Below the pieces are notes generated by a model. That model saw only the letters and a list, made by a program, of their open reading frames with translations. It was not told the origin of the DNA and made no database searches. Made by a program: the position numbers and the translations under genes. Source: a virus. Taken from it: a stretch of DNA of 64,000 nucleotides. The stretch covers positions 62,001 to 126,000 of IMG/VR virus record IMGVR_UViG_3300020404_001964; one strand, 5' to 3'. This document shows, piece by piece, positions 54,448 to 63,679 of the stretch; the stretch's first letter is position 1, and each line of letters begins with the position of its first letter.

Positions 54448-56472
54448 ATGGCATACATTATAAGTTTTACGGATGCTGTAAACAAAGGCACTATTACGAT
54501 AGAAGACAACACGGTTAACAACGAAACCAGTGTTAATTTTCCAGGTAAAAATACAACGTCATATGGAACAGTAATATCTGAAAACTTTTTACATTTATTA
54601 GAAAATTTTGCTAACAGTTCAGCACCACTGAGACCGATTGAAGGTCAACTTTGGTTTGATACTTCTGCTGGAGTTAATCAACTAAAAGTTTATGATGGAG
54701 CAAACTGGGTAGCGTCAGGTGGATTGAAAAAAGCAATTAACCAACCAAGTGCGTCTGAAAGTATTTCAGGTGACTTATGGGTAGACACAAATGCTCAACA
54801 ATTATATTTGTTCACAGGTTCAGGTTGGGTACTAATTGGTCCACAATACAGTCAAGGTTTAAAAACTGGAGCAACTCCAGAAACTATTATCGGCACAGAC
54901 GATTTATCATACAGCATTGTAAAATTAGAAGTTGAAGCACAAACAGTTGCCATTATTTCAAAAAATTCATTCACACCTAAAATTACTATTCCAGGATTTT
55001 CAGCATTAAATCCAGGAGTAAATTTAAGTTCAACAAATTTTGGTTCTGATGTAAACAAACTTTATGGAACATCTGAAAAAGCAGAATCATTAGTTGTTGG
55101 TAACACAACAGTTGCCGCAGGAAACTTTTTAAGATCAGACACAACATCATTAACGGATTTTCCAATTAAAGTTAAAACAGATGATGGTATAGAAGTAGGT
55201 GCCGCTGGAACATTTAAAATGTTTGTGGAAAATCAAGCAGGTATAATTCAATTAGGAACACAAGATGAAGAAATAGATTTTAGATTGAACAGTGGTGGTT
55301 CAGTATCAACTGTGATGAGAATAAGTTCACAACAGCAAGTTGGTATTAATAAAACAAATCCAAATGAAGCATTAGACGTAACAGGAAATATTTTATCATC
55401 TGGATCAATCACAAGTAACAGCACAGCACCTTCAACTAATATTGGATCAGGCGCTTTAGTATCCAAAGGTGGATTAGGTGTTGCTCAAGATGTAAATGTT
55501 GGTGGAGCAGGTACGTTTGCTGGCAACATAACAGCACAATCAATTTTGCCAACACAAGATATTACTTTTGACATTGGTTCTAATACAAAAAGATACAACA
55601 CTGTATACGCAAATAATTTAAACGCAGGAACTATTGTAGGAAATGTTACAGGTACTGCTAGTAGTACTGATGAAGCAAACAAATTATCTTCTGCTTCTAC
55701 ATTTAGAATGACCGGTGATGTTACAGCAACTGATGTATCTTTCCAAGGAGACGAAGGAACACCAAGAACATTTAACACAACAATAAGCAATTCGTTTATT
55801 GGCAATCAAACACTTACAACAACAAGTCAAGTGAGTGATGAAATTATTTTAAACAGAACAACAGGCACTACTGGAATATTTAAAACAACAGTTGGCACAA
55901 TTACAGGTGCTATACCAACTCCACCTGTTGCGTCAATAATGGCTTTTGCTGGAGCAACTGCTCCAACAGATTGGTTATTCTGTGATGGTGCTGAAGTCCA
56001 GAGATCAGTGTACAATCAATTGTTTCAAGCAATAGGAACGCAATATGGAACACCAAGCAGTTCTTCAGTATTTAAATTACCAGACTTACGAGGTAGATTT
56101 GCTTTAGGTAAAGATAACATGAGCAATCCAGGTTTAGGACAAGGTTCAGCAGACAGAGTGACTTCTCCAGTAGCAGATGGTTTAGGTTTAGGTGCTGGTG
56201 ACGAGAAGAAAATAATAGCAAAAGAAAATTTACCAGATCACGAACACGATTTAAGAGCAAACAATGGAGATCAATTCTTTGCTTCAAGAAATATAGCAGG
56301 TGCTTCTACAGATCCAGAAGTAACTACAACAAGTGGTCCAGATTTATCTAACAGTGCTGGTGCTCAACAATTACCTAACTCAGGTGGAATTGATGGCACA
56401 ATAGGACAAGCAATGGATGTAATGAATCCATACCTAACATTAAATCACATAATTTATACTGGAGGAGCATAA
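54448..56472 (+). CDS. Tail-fibre protein with C-terminal phage collar domain
   Basis: This 674-residue protein has an N-terminal module (about residues 1-100) shared with the next two genes: SYGTVISENFLHLLENFANS, then a PIEGQLWFDTS loop and LKVYDGANW. The centre has fibre repeats (LDVTGNILSSGSITS; DIGSNTKRYNTVYANNLN). The C-terminus, about 490-674, is a tail-collar domain: VASIMAFAGATAPTDWLFCD, GTPSSSSVFKLPDLRGRFAL, ENLPDHEHD and NPYLTLNHIIYTGG. Collar domains close receptor-binding fibres or short tail fibres such as T4 gp12. It overlaps the next start (TAATG). Confidence 0.85.
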   Translation: MAYIISFTDAVNKGTITIEDNTVNNETSVNFPGKNTTSYGTVISENFLHLLENFANSSAPLRPIEGQLWFDTSAGVNQLKVYDGANWVASGGLKKAINQPSASESISGDLWVDTNAQQLYLFTGSGWVLIGPQYSQGLKTGATPETIIGTDDLSYSIVKLEVEAQTVAIISKNSFTPKITIPGFSALNPGVNLSSTNFGSDVNKLYGTSEKAESLVVGNTTVAAGNFLRSDTTSLTDFPIKVKTDDGIEVGAAGTFKMFVENQAGIIQLGTQDEEIDFRLNSGGSVSTVMRISSQQQVGINKTNPNEALDVTGNILSSGSITSNSTAPSTNIGSGALVSKGGLGVAQDVNVGGAGTFAGNITAQSILPTQDITFDIGSNTKRYNTVYANNLNAGTIVGNVTGTASSTDEANKLSSASTFRMTGDVTATDVSFQGDEGTPRTFNTTISNSFIGNQTLTTTSQVSDEIILNRTTGTTGIFKTTVGTITGAIPTPPVASIMAFAGATAPTDWLFCDGAEVQRSVYNQLFQAIGTQYGTPSSSSVFKLPDLRGRFALGKDNMSNPGLGQGSADRVTSPVADGLGLGAGDEKKIIAKENLPDHEHDLRANNGDQFFASRNIAGASTDPEVTTTSGPDLSNSAGAQQLPNSGGIDGTIGQAMDVMNPYLTLNHIIYTGGA

Positions 56473-58679
56473 TGAGTTATAGATTGAATAAAACTGATGG
56501 CAGTTTACTTGTAGATCTAGTTGATGGTCAATTAGACACAACTTCCAGTGACTTAACATTAATAGGCAGAAACTATTCTGGCTTTGGTGAAGTATTAAAT
56601 GAAAACTTCATTCAATTATTAGAAAATTTTGCTAACGCATCTGCTCCTATAAATCCAATTAGAGGACAACTTTGGTTTGACACAGCAGAAAATAGATTAA
56701 AAGTTTACAACGGTTCAGCATTTACTTCATCTGGTGGAACAACAGTTGCTGAAAATCAACCAAACATGGTTGCAGGCGATCTTTGGATTGACAGCACAAA
56801 AAGTCAATTATATTTCTTTGATGGCGTAAGATTACAATTAGTTGGTCCTGAATATTCAACAGCACAAGGCACATCAGGTCACCAAGTAGCAAGTGTATTA
56901 GACACACAAAATATTACACAAACAGTTGTGAAAATGTTTGTAGGTGGAAATCTTGTTGGAGTACACTCAAATGCAACATTTACTCCAGTTTCAACTGCTA
57001 GAATTCAAGAATTAGTTACTACTGCTAATCCAACAGGAAGTTTAGTAAAAGGTTTCAATGCAGTTGGCACAGATTACAAATATGCTGGAACTTCAACTAT
57101 TGCTGAATCTTTAATAGATGGTAATGGTGTTGTGAGAACAGCAGACCAATATCTTGTAGCAGACAGCGATGATTTAACAACAGGTGCATTAACAATACAA
57201 AATAATGCTGGTTTGACGATTGGATTAAATCAAAATACAAAATTACAATTTAGCAATAATGCTTTCCAAATAGCGAATCAATTATCAAATCAAGATGTTG
57301 AAATTACAGTAAGAACACCTGCTGAAGTTTCAGCATTCAAAATTGACACTTCTACATCATCAGTTGGAATTTACAAAGCGATTCCAACAGCAACACTCGA
57401 TGTTGGTGGAAATGTAAACATCGATGGAGATTTAACTGTTGGCGGAACAACTACATCTGTTGATACAGTAAATCTTAGAGTAGAAGATAAAAACATTGAA
57501 CTTAATATTACAGGAGCAGGCGTAACAACAAATGATGCTGGAGCAGATGGTGGTGGTATAACTTTAAAATCTGCTGACGGTGATAAAACATTTGCTTGGT
57601 CAAATGGTACAGATGCTTGGACTAGTTCTGAATATATAGATTTTGCTGTAGGTAGAGGTATAAAAATTAATACAAATACAGTGTTACTTGAAGACACACT
57701 AGGCGGTTCAGTTGTTAATTCATCATTAACATCAGTAGGTACATTGGCAAATTTAGATGTAGATGATGTAAACATAAATGGTTCTACTATTACAAGTCAA
57801 AATGCTCAGTCATTAAAATTAAGTTCAGACACAGCCGCAATTGAAGTTTTAAGTAACAAAAGAATTACAGGAGTTGGCACACCAATCAATGCTTCAGATG
57901 TTGCTACAAAAGAATATGCAGATGGTTCTACAATTATTAGTTTACAATTAGATGTTTCTGGATTTACACAAAACTCTGTAGGAAACAATTATCTGAACGT
58001 GAGAGAAGTTTTAGAAACTCTTTATCCTGTTGCAGGATATGGTAGCGGTTCTGCAGAACCACCATTAGGTGTATTTGCTAACAGTGTGATTCCAGCAAGA
58101 ACTGATGGTGCTTTAGCAAGAGTATTAACAGTTGATTACGGTGCTGGTGGAGGTTTTAATATTCCAACTATTGATTTCTCAGGATTGAAAAACTTTACGC
58201 AAGTGGATCAAACAATTACTATTCAATCAAGAACAATAGCAAGTGTAACATTTGGTGCTCAGGATCCTAATTTAGGTACAACAACAAAAATTACAACAAC
58301 TGCTTCACATTTCTATGAAGGTGCTCAAGCAGTTGTAATATCAGGAACAACTGTGGTAAATGGTGTAACAGCAAATATAGATGGCAACTACACAATACAG
58401 GCGGCAGAATTTCCAGCAGAAACTCCAAACTATGTGAGTTTCACAATTGATTTAGACACATCTGCGGCAGGATGGCAAAGTGCCACGTGTACAGTTGGTA
58501 CAGTACAAAGAACTCCAACTGTGGGTGCGGCGAATAAACAAGTGGTTGAAGATGTATCCAATGCTTCAAATGTAACAGGAACGATAACATTTGCTCCTAC
58601 AAGAAAACTATTACAATTTGGTGTCAACGGCGGTAGTTGGACATTTGATAGAGAAATAACACTAACATTAACTTCGTAG
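56472..58679 (+). CDS. Tail-fibre-like protein with shared N-terminal module
   Basis: This 735-residue protein carries the same N-terminal module as its neighbours (GFGEVLNENFIQLLENFANA, PIRGQLWFDTA, LKVYNGSAF). The central GDLTVGGTTTSVDTVNLRVE segment near 315-335 is also found in the minus-strand fibre at 11143-12156. After this lie a KRITGVGTPINASDVATKEY motif near 461-480, used in many fibres before the tip, and a beta-rich C-terminal domain of about 240 residues with no collar motif. It is likely a second fibre or an alternative tip on the same attachment module. Confidence 0.78.
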   Translation: MSYRLNKTDGSLLVDLVDGQLDTTSSDLTLIGRNYSGFGEVLNENFIQLLENFANASAPINPIRGQLWFDTAENRLKVYNGSAFTSSGGTTVAENQPNMVAGDLWIDSTKSQLYFFDGVRLQLVGPEYSTAQGTSGHQVASVLDTQNITQTVVKMFVGGNLVGVHSNATFTPVSTARIQELVTTANPTGSLVKGFNAVGTDYKYAGTSTIAESLIDGNGVVRTADQYLVADSDDLTTGALTIQNNAGLTIGLNQNTKLQFSNNAFQIANQLSNQDVEITVRTPAEVSAFKIDTSTSSVGIYKAIPTATLDVGGNVNIDGDLTVGGTTTSVDTVNLRVEDKNIELNITGAGVTTNDAGADGGGITLKSADGDKTFAWSNGTDAWTSSEYIDFAVGRGIKINTNTVLLEDTLGGSVVNSSLTSVGTLANLDVDDVNINGSTITSQNAQSLKLSSDTAAIEVLSNKRITGVGTPINASDVATKEYADGSTIISLQLDVSGFTQNSVGNNYLNVREVLETLYPVAGYGSGSAEPPLGVFANSVIPARTDGALARVLTVDYGAGGGFNIPTIDFSGLKNFTQVDQTITIQSRTIASVTFGAQDPNLGTTTKITTTASHFYEGAQAVVISGTTVVNGVTANIDGNYTIQAAEFPAETPNYVSFTIDLDTSAAGWQSATCTVGTVQRTPTVGAANKQVVEDVSNASNVTGTITFAPTRKLLQFGVNGGSWTFDREITLTLTS

Positions 58680-58683
58680 GACG

Positions 58684-58690
58684 ATAAATA
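58684..58690 (+). promoter_or_regulatory. T4-type late promoter motif ATAAATA
   Basis: CGATAAATATAAG is in the 29-base gap before the fibre gene at 58709. The same CGATAAATA context occurs on the minus strand at 6759 and 12772, which supports a real promoter class. Confidence 0.55.
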
Positions 58691-58708
58691 TAAGAAACAA
58701 AGGGATTT

Positions 58709-60187
58709 ATGGCATATATTGTTAACAAATTTGATGGAACACTGATAGCAACTGTAGAAGACGGTACTATTGATAATACAACTAATCTACGTTTTATAGG
58801 TAAAAACTATGCTGGTTACGGTGAAATTCAAAACGAAAACTTCTTACACCTATTAGAAAATTTTGCTAGTGGCACACAACCAACTCGTCCATTAGGTGGT
58901 CAGATATGGTTTGACACAAATTCAAGCAAATTAAAATTTTATGATGGAACAAAATTCAGAACAACAGGCGGTGCTGAAGTAGGTACTACTGCTCCAGCAG
59001 GTTTAACAACTGGTGACTTTTGGTGGGATTCAGCAAACAGTCAATTGTATGCTTGGGACGGCACAAGTTTTATTCTTGTAGGTCCACAAGGCACAGGAAG
59101 TACAGTAACACAATTTGTATCAAGACAAATCAAAGACAGTTTAAATGCCAACCAACAGATCATTGAAGGAAAAGTAAACAATGAAACTGTTTTAATTTTT
59201 AGTTCAACAGCATTCACAATAGGCACAGCAGATCCTTCAAACACAATTACAGGATTTGATGTTGTTAAAAAAGGTATTACATTAGTCAACACACAATCTA
59301 CAACAAACGGTGTAACAACAACTGACCACAGATATTGGGGAACAGCATCTAACTCAGATAGATTAGGTGGCTTCCTTGCTTCTGATTACATCAGATCAGG
59401 TTCAAGTGCTTTCTCTAGCATTGTAAGATTTGGAGATGTAGGTTTTACAGTTGGTGATTCAAATGATTTAAAAGTAGCAATAGAAAATGGATCTGAAGGA
59501 ATAATTGCCAATGAAATTGGAAACAAAATTACTTTAAAAGTAAATGACACAGGTTCAGTAAATGAGATTGCTTTTGTAAGTCCAGATGGAATTATACCTG
59601 GTACAGGAAATAAAAATTTAGGAATAGTAACAGACAAATGGTATGAAGTACACGCAAACTATTTTAAAGGTTTGGCTGACAGTGCTTCAGGTATTGAGTT
59701 TGGTGCACAAACTTATTTAGGTGCAACAACAGCCGTAAACAACACAGTGGCATTAAGAGATGGCACAGGAAAAGTTACAGCAAATACTTTTGACGGTGTG
59801 GCAACATCGGCTTCTTATGCTGACTTGGCTGAGATCTACACAACAGATAAAGAATACGAAGTTGGAACAGTAATGGCAATTGGCGGTGACGCAGAAACAA
59901 CAGCATTTTTTGATGGAGGTCCATTTGGTGGAAATGTTTTTGGTGTTATATCAGGCAGTCCAGGATTTTTGATGAACAAAGATGCTGAAGGACAAGCGAT
60001 TGCTTTTGTTGGTCGTGTGCCAGTTAAAGTTAAAGGCGCAGTTGAAAAAGGCGAAAAAGTTTATGCGATGGATTATGGTATCGCAACTACTACCAAAAAA
60101 GGACAATTGGTAGGTTTTGCTTTAGAAACAAATGCAGATGAATCCACAAAATTAGTAGAGGTAGCACTAAGGTTAATAAATAATTAG
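58709..60187 (+). CDS. Tail-fibre-like protein, third member of the N-terminal module family
   Basis: This 492-residue protein opens with the shared module (GYGEIQNENFLHLLENFASG, PLGGQIWFDTN, LKFYDGTKF, GDFWWDSANSQLYAWDG). The C-terminal 125 residues form a distinct domain: ASYADLAEIYTTDKEYEVGT near 368-387, then VPVKVKGAVEKGEKVYAMDY near 444-463. The ADLAEIY...Y..GTV start is common at the end of phage fibre and adhesin proteins and may be a trimerisation or chaperone-type end domain. It is the shortest of the three paralogues. Confidence 0.78.
   Translation: MAYIVNKFDGTLIATVEDGTIDNTTNLRFIGKNYAGYGEIQNENFLHLLENFASGTQPTRPLGGQIWFDTNSSKLKFYDGTKFRTTGGAEVGTTAPAGLTTGDFWWDSANSQLYAWDGTSFILVGPQGTGSTVTQFVSRQIKDSLNANQQIIEGKVNNETVLIFSSTAFTIGTADPSNTITGFDVVKKGITLVNTQSTTNGVTTTDHRYWGTASNSDRLGGFLASDYIRSGSSAFSSIVRFGDVGFTVGDSNDLKVAIENGSEGIIANEIGNKITLKVNDTGSVNEIAFVSPDGIIPGTGNKNLGIVTDKWYEVHANYFKGLADSASGIEFGAQTYLGATTAVNNTVALRDGTGKVTANTFDGVATSASYADLAEIYTTDKEYEVGTVMAIGGDAETTAFFDGGPFGGNVFGVISGSPGFLMNKDAEGQAIAFVGRVPVKVKGAVEKGEKVYAMDYGIATTTKKGQLVGFALETNADESTKLVEVALRLINN
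60176..60182 (+). promoter_or_regulatory. T4-type late promoter motif ATAAATA
   Basis: The motif overlaps the last codons of the fibre gene ending at 60187 and lies about 20 bases before the ATG at 60203. Confidence 0.4.
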
Positions 60188-60202
60188 TAGGAATAGAATA
60201 CA

Positions 60203-61072
60203 ATGGCTTTAGTAACCGCAAACAGATTTAATACTCTTAGACAGCAAATAGATAATGTGTTAGGAAATGGTTCAGGTGATACTGGATATGGACAAACACT
60301 TATTACACAATCAGTTCAGGTAGGTGATTTAATCAATGCTACCAACATCAACAACGCATACGAAGATTTAAGAAAAGCATACAAACATCAAACAGGTGGA
60401 GATCCAGCGTCTAACTTAATTCAAATTGTTTCTCAAGGAGATTTGATTAAAGAAAATGATGGTGTTAATTACACAGGTTGGGATCAATACGAAGCATTGG
60501 CAACAACAGTTGGAACAAATAGATTAACAGTTGACTCTACACAACAATCAGTTGTACTTGCTAGTAGCAATCAAAGAGGTTCGTGGAATGGTACAATTAC
60601 ATTGAGAATCGAAGTTAACTTTACATCTGAAGATGCTAGAAGACATTATTTCAACGCAGGCGGTTATATTCAAATTTCATCGAGTACAACAGACAGCAGT
60701 TCAAAAGGAAATTCCTGGAACAATGTAATGGGCGGAAATTTAAAATTTGGTGCTCACGGAACTACTCACACAGGAAACGGATCAGTAACAGGATCTGGAA
60801 TAGGAAACTACGAACTAGACGGAACTTCTCAGAGACTATTATCAAACTTTGATGCAGGTGGTGGAGCATATTCTGCCAACGATTACTATGTGGATGTACA
60901 GCGAACAAGTGCCACACAAATTAGATTCACAATGAACTGGAGAGACCAAGCAGGCGGTAATCCAGATGAAAACATTTCGAATTTAAGAAGTTACATTTAC
61001 ACAGCAACAGCAATCACAGATGTAATTGGTACTGCACCAGGTGTTGTACGTGGTTCTGGCGATAATTTCTAA
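60203..61072 (+). CDS. Structural protein at the end of the fibre operon
   Basis: This 289-residue protein starts MALVTANRFNTLRQQIDNVL and has a helical first 60 residues. It continues with a beta-rich domain whose landmarks are SWNGTITLRIEVNFTSEDAR near 127-146, RHYFNAGGYIQISSSTTDSS near 147-166, and YYVDVQRTSATQIRFTMNWR near 228-247. The RRHYFNAGG.I..S pattern recurs in structural proteins of T4-like marine phages. The exact role is unknown; a fibre-tip or minor virion protein is likely. It is the last gene before the sigma70-promoted cassette. Confidence 0.7.
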   Translation: MALVTANRFNTLRQQIDNVLGNGSGDTGYGQTLITQSVQVGDLINATNINNAYEDLRKAYKHQTGGDPASNLIQIVSQGDLIKENDGVNYTGWDQYEALATTVGTNRLTVDSTQQSVVLASSNQRGSWNGTITLRIEVNFTSEDARRHYFNAGGYIQISSSTTDSSSKGNSWNNVMGGNLKFGAHGTTHTGNGSVTGSGIGNYELDGTSQRLLSNFDAGGGAYSANDYYVDVQRTSATQIRFTMNWRDQAGGNPDENISNLRSYIYTATAITDVIGTAPGVVRGSGDNF

Positions 61073-61080
61073 TCTATAAT

Positions 61081-61109
61081 TTGACTTATATCCAAAAATC
61101 AAGTATAAT
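61081..61109 (+). promoter_or_regulatory. Sigma70-type promoter of the glycosyltransferase cassette
   Basis: TTGACT (61081-61086), 17 bases, TATAAT (61104-61109): one mismatch from the perfect consensus. The next ATG is only 13 bases past the -10, so the first message would be nearly leaderless unless translation starts elsewhere. Confidence 0.85.
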
Positions 61110-61121
61110 ATTCTTAATATT

Positions 61122-61457
61122 ATGGATGAATCCTTATCAAAATCTTTGGAATACGCAGAGCGTCTAAGAACGTTCAATAATCAATTAAAATTGTTGAAAG
61201 AGAAATGTCTTGAAAACAATATCTATTATACCGAAGGACATCAATTCACAATAGACCTTGCTCTTATAAATTACTGTCTCACGTATATCAATATCAAAAA
61301 AACAAATGAAGCAATATTTCTAGATGATTACAAACAACCTGTCAAAATTACAGATATTAAATCCTTTCATAGCGACATTACTGATTTGTATCAACGCAAT
61401 CTAAATCAATACCTTGTGGAATACAATCAATTAGTGAAAGACAAAGGTGAGATTTAA
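61122..61457 (+). CDS. Hypothetical protein, first gene of the glycosyltransferase cassette
   Basis: This 111-residue protein is helical and charged, with SKSLEYAERLRTFNNQLKLL near the start, a less polar INYCLTYINIKKTNEAIFLD segment, and DLYQRNLNQYLVEYNQLVKD near the end. No domain is recognised. It has no ribosome site of note and lies immediately after the sigma70-type promoter, so it may be translated from a near-leaderless message. It stops just before the first glycosyltransferase-like gene and probably shares its message. Confidence 0.6.
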   Translation: MDESLSKSLEYAERLRTFNNQLKLLKEKCLENNIYYTEGHQFTIDLALINYCLTYINIKKTNEAIFLDDYKQPVKITDIKSFHSDITDLYQRNLNQYLVEYNQLVKDKGEI

Positions 61458-61459
61458 TC

Positions 61460-62272
61460 ATGACCAAAGGGGTTTTGCTTTTTGCTCATAACAATAGCAC
61501 TGTGGATTATGTCAAACAGGCTAATTTTTGTGCAGGTCAGATTAAAAAACATCTTGATTTGCCAGTGTGTTTGATTACATCGGACAAATTCAACGAAGAT
61601 CATAATAATTTTAATCACGTCATTGTAGTAGAAAAACCAAACACAGATCAAACAAAAAGATTTTACAATGTTACAAACAGTTATGAGGATACATGGAACA
61701 ATACTTCAAGACCAGATGCTTATTCTTTAACTCCGTACGATGAAACCATTGTAATGGATACTGACTATATTGTGGCAAACAGCAACCTTAACAAAGTGTT
61801 TGAAAGCAAAGAAGATTTTTTAATCAACTACAAAGCACAACACGTAGACTTTGAATCTAGATACACAGAAGAAATGAAATATGTTAGTGATACAGGTATT
61901 GAAATGTGCTGGGCAACTGTATTTTATTTTAAGAAAACTGAAAGAACTAGAATTTTGTTTGATTTAATCAATCATATCAAAAAAGAATGGCAATTTTATA
62001 GATTCAAATATCAAATTGAAAATACAATTTATAGAAATGATTTTGCTTTTGCCATAGCAATTCACATGATTAATGATTTTGCTAAAACAAGTTGGCCCAA
62101 GCAATTGCCTAGCAAGTTGTTTTATACAACGGACAAAGATAGTGTAGACTCTTATCTTGATAATAAATGGAATTTTACATTAGAGCGAGGAGCAAAATGT
62201 CAGATTAAAGATATGAATATACACATAATGAACAAAATAGGATTGAATAAAATTATAGATCAATATGAATAG
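61460..62272 (+). CDS. Glycosyltransferase-like protein (GT-A type) 1
   Basis: This 270-residue protein has a Rossmann-like start (GVLLFAHNNSTVDYVKQANF, LPVCLITSD) and a DxD-type motif in DETIVMDTDYIV at about 95-106. These features suggest a GT-A fold nucleotide-sugar transferase (GT8-like). A later SDTGIEMCWATVFYFKKTER stretch matches the WATVFYF/YCGFHYF position of its downstream paralogue. Targets could be host envelope glycans, phage proteins or modified DNA; the sequence does not decide. It overlaps the next gene by 8 bases. Confidence 0.7.
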   Translation: MTKGVLLFAHNNSTVDYVKQANFCAGQIKKHLDLPVCLITSDKFNEDHNNFNHVIVVEKPNTDQTKRFYNVTNSYEDTWNNTSRPDAYSLTPYDETIVMDTDYIVANSNLNKVFESKEDFLINYKAQHVDFESRYTEEMKYVSDTGIEMCWATVFYFKKTERTRILFDLINHIKKEWQFYRFKYQIENTIYRNDFAFAIAIHMINDFAKTSWPKQLPSKLFYTTDKDSVDSYLDNKWNFTLERGAKCQIKDMNIHIMNKIGLNKIIDQYE

Positions 62273-63086
62273 AGGTTTTATATTATTTGTACAGCAGAAT
62301 GAAACTTGTGATTATTTAAAACAAGCAGTTGCCTGTAGTTTAAGCATAAAGAAATTTATGCCCAAAGAACAAATATGTTTAATGACAGATATCATTGTTC
62401 CTGAAAAATACAAGAAACATTTTGATCATATTCAAGACATACCAGGAGATGATCTCGCAGTTGACAGCGATTGGAAAGTTAATAACAGATGTAAAATTTA
62501 TAATAGCAGTCCATTTGATGAATCTATTGTGCTAGATGTGGATATGTTATTGTTAGAGAATATAGAGCATTGGTGGAAACAATTAAGCAATTATGAATTG
62601 TTTTACACAAACAAAGTTAAAACCTATAGAGATGAATGGGTAACAAATGATTATTATAGAAAAGTATTTGTGGACAATGACTTGCCAAATGTGTATTGTG
62701 GATTTCATTATTTTAAAAAATGTAAAAACAATGATGTGTTTTTTAAATTGTTAACAGATATTGTAGTGAACTATGAACAATACAGCAAACGTTTTACAAA
62801 AAATCGCACTCAATCTTGGTGCAGTATGGATGTTGCCACAGCAATAGCAATAAAATTATTAGGTATTCAGCATAAAGTTTTCAGCACACAGTCTAATTTG
62901 ACATTTACACATATGAAACCTAGAATACAAAACTATCAAAGTCAATTGAAATTATGGACGGAACAGATAGATTATAATCTTACACCACAAAATGAATTAT
63001 TTGTGGGAAACTTTAAACAAAAAGGAATATTTCATTATGTTGAGGATAATTTTTTAACAGATAAGATGTTGGAGCAACTACAATGA
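62265..63086 (+). CDS. Glycosyltransferase-like protein (GT-A type) 2
   Basis: This 273-residue protein is a paralogue of the preceding gene: FILFVQQNETCDYLKQAVAC start, QICLMTD, the DxD-type DESIVLDVDMLLL at about 84-96, then VYCGFHYFKKCKNNDVFFKL and WCSMDVATAIAIKLLG (cf. RNDFAFAIAIHMIN). Both proteins keep the same order of motifs, which points to duplication followed by divergence. The overlapping starts and stops show one operon. Confidence 0.7.
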   Translation: MNRGFILFVQQNETCDYLKQAVACSLSIKKFMPKEQICLMTDIIVPEKYKKHFDHIQDIPGDDLAVDSDWKVNNRCKIYNSSPFDESIVLDVDMLLLENIEHWWKQLSNYELFYTNKVKTYRDEWVTNDYYRKVFVDNDLPNVYCGFHYFKKCKNNDVFFKLLTDIVVNYEQYSKRFTKNRTQSWCSMDVATAIAIKLLGIQHKVFSTQSNLTFTHMKPRIQNYQSQLKLWTEQIDYNLTPQNELFVGNFKQKGIFHYVEDNFLTDKMLEQLQ

Positions 63087-63679
63087 AGATAAGACCGCCA
63101 CTAGAATTTGACGTAATACGTCCTAAAGTAAAACATTACTTTCATTTCGAGCCTGAAAGCGGAGATGTGTTTGGTTGTAGTGTACAGCAACAAGGACATA
63201 GTGTTGAAATTACAAAAGAACTAGCAGATGAAATACAAAAAGGTTCAAAACATTTAGCAGACTACAAGGTGACATTTAAAAATACAGGTTATGTTGTGGA
63301 ATCACGTTATGTAGTAGACAACAAACTGCCAACTGATATACAAACAGATAATCACACCAACAAAGTAGTCTATGAAATAGTAAAAAATGATAAAGATTCT
63401 TGTATTAGATTTAAACTTGATATGAAAAATAAAAAATGGAACGTCAGTATAGATGATGATTTAAAAAACATAATACAAACCACAGTAAAACAAGACAATT
63501 ATGTGTTTAAATTTTTTACTACACCACAACACAATACAAGTGTTGCTGATTATTCTTTCAATATAGATTTAAAACAGTTATGTGACACTGGTGATATTCA
63601 ACTTCAACACAAATCTAATGAAACACCCAGATTGTTTTGTAGAAAAATTTACAATTATTCATATGAGGTAGCACAATGA
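63083..63679 (+). CDS. Hypothetical protein of the glycosyltransferase cassette
   Basis: This 198-residue protein opens MKIRPPLEFDVIRPKVKHYF and alternates short beta-like strands with polar loops (YKVTFKNTGYVVESRYVVDN, CIRFKLDMKNKKWNVSIDDD). No signal peptide, membrane segment or known motif is seen. Its ATG overlaps the stop of the second transferase, and its own stop overlaps the next start (ATGA), so it is translated within the cassette. A structural or accessory role alongside the transferases is possible. Confidence 0.6.
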   Translation: MKIRPPLEFDVIRPKVKHYFHFEPESGDVFGCSVQQQGHSVEITKELADEIQKGSKHLADYKVTFKNTGYVVESRYVVDNKLPTDIQTDNHTNKVVYEIVKNDKDSCIRFKLDMKNKKWNVSIDDDLKNIIQTTVKQDNYVFKFFTTPQHNTSVADYSFNIDLKQLCDTGDIQLQHKSNETPRLFCRKIYNYSYEVAQ

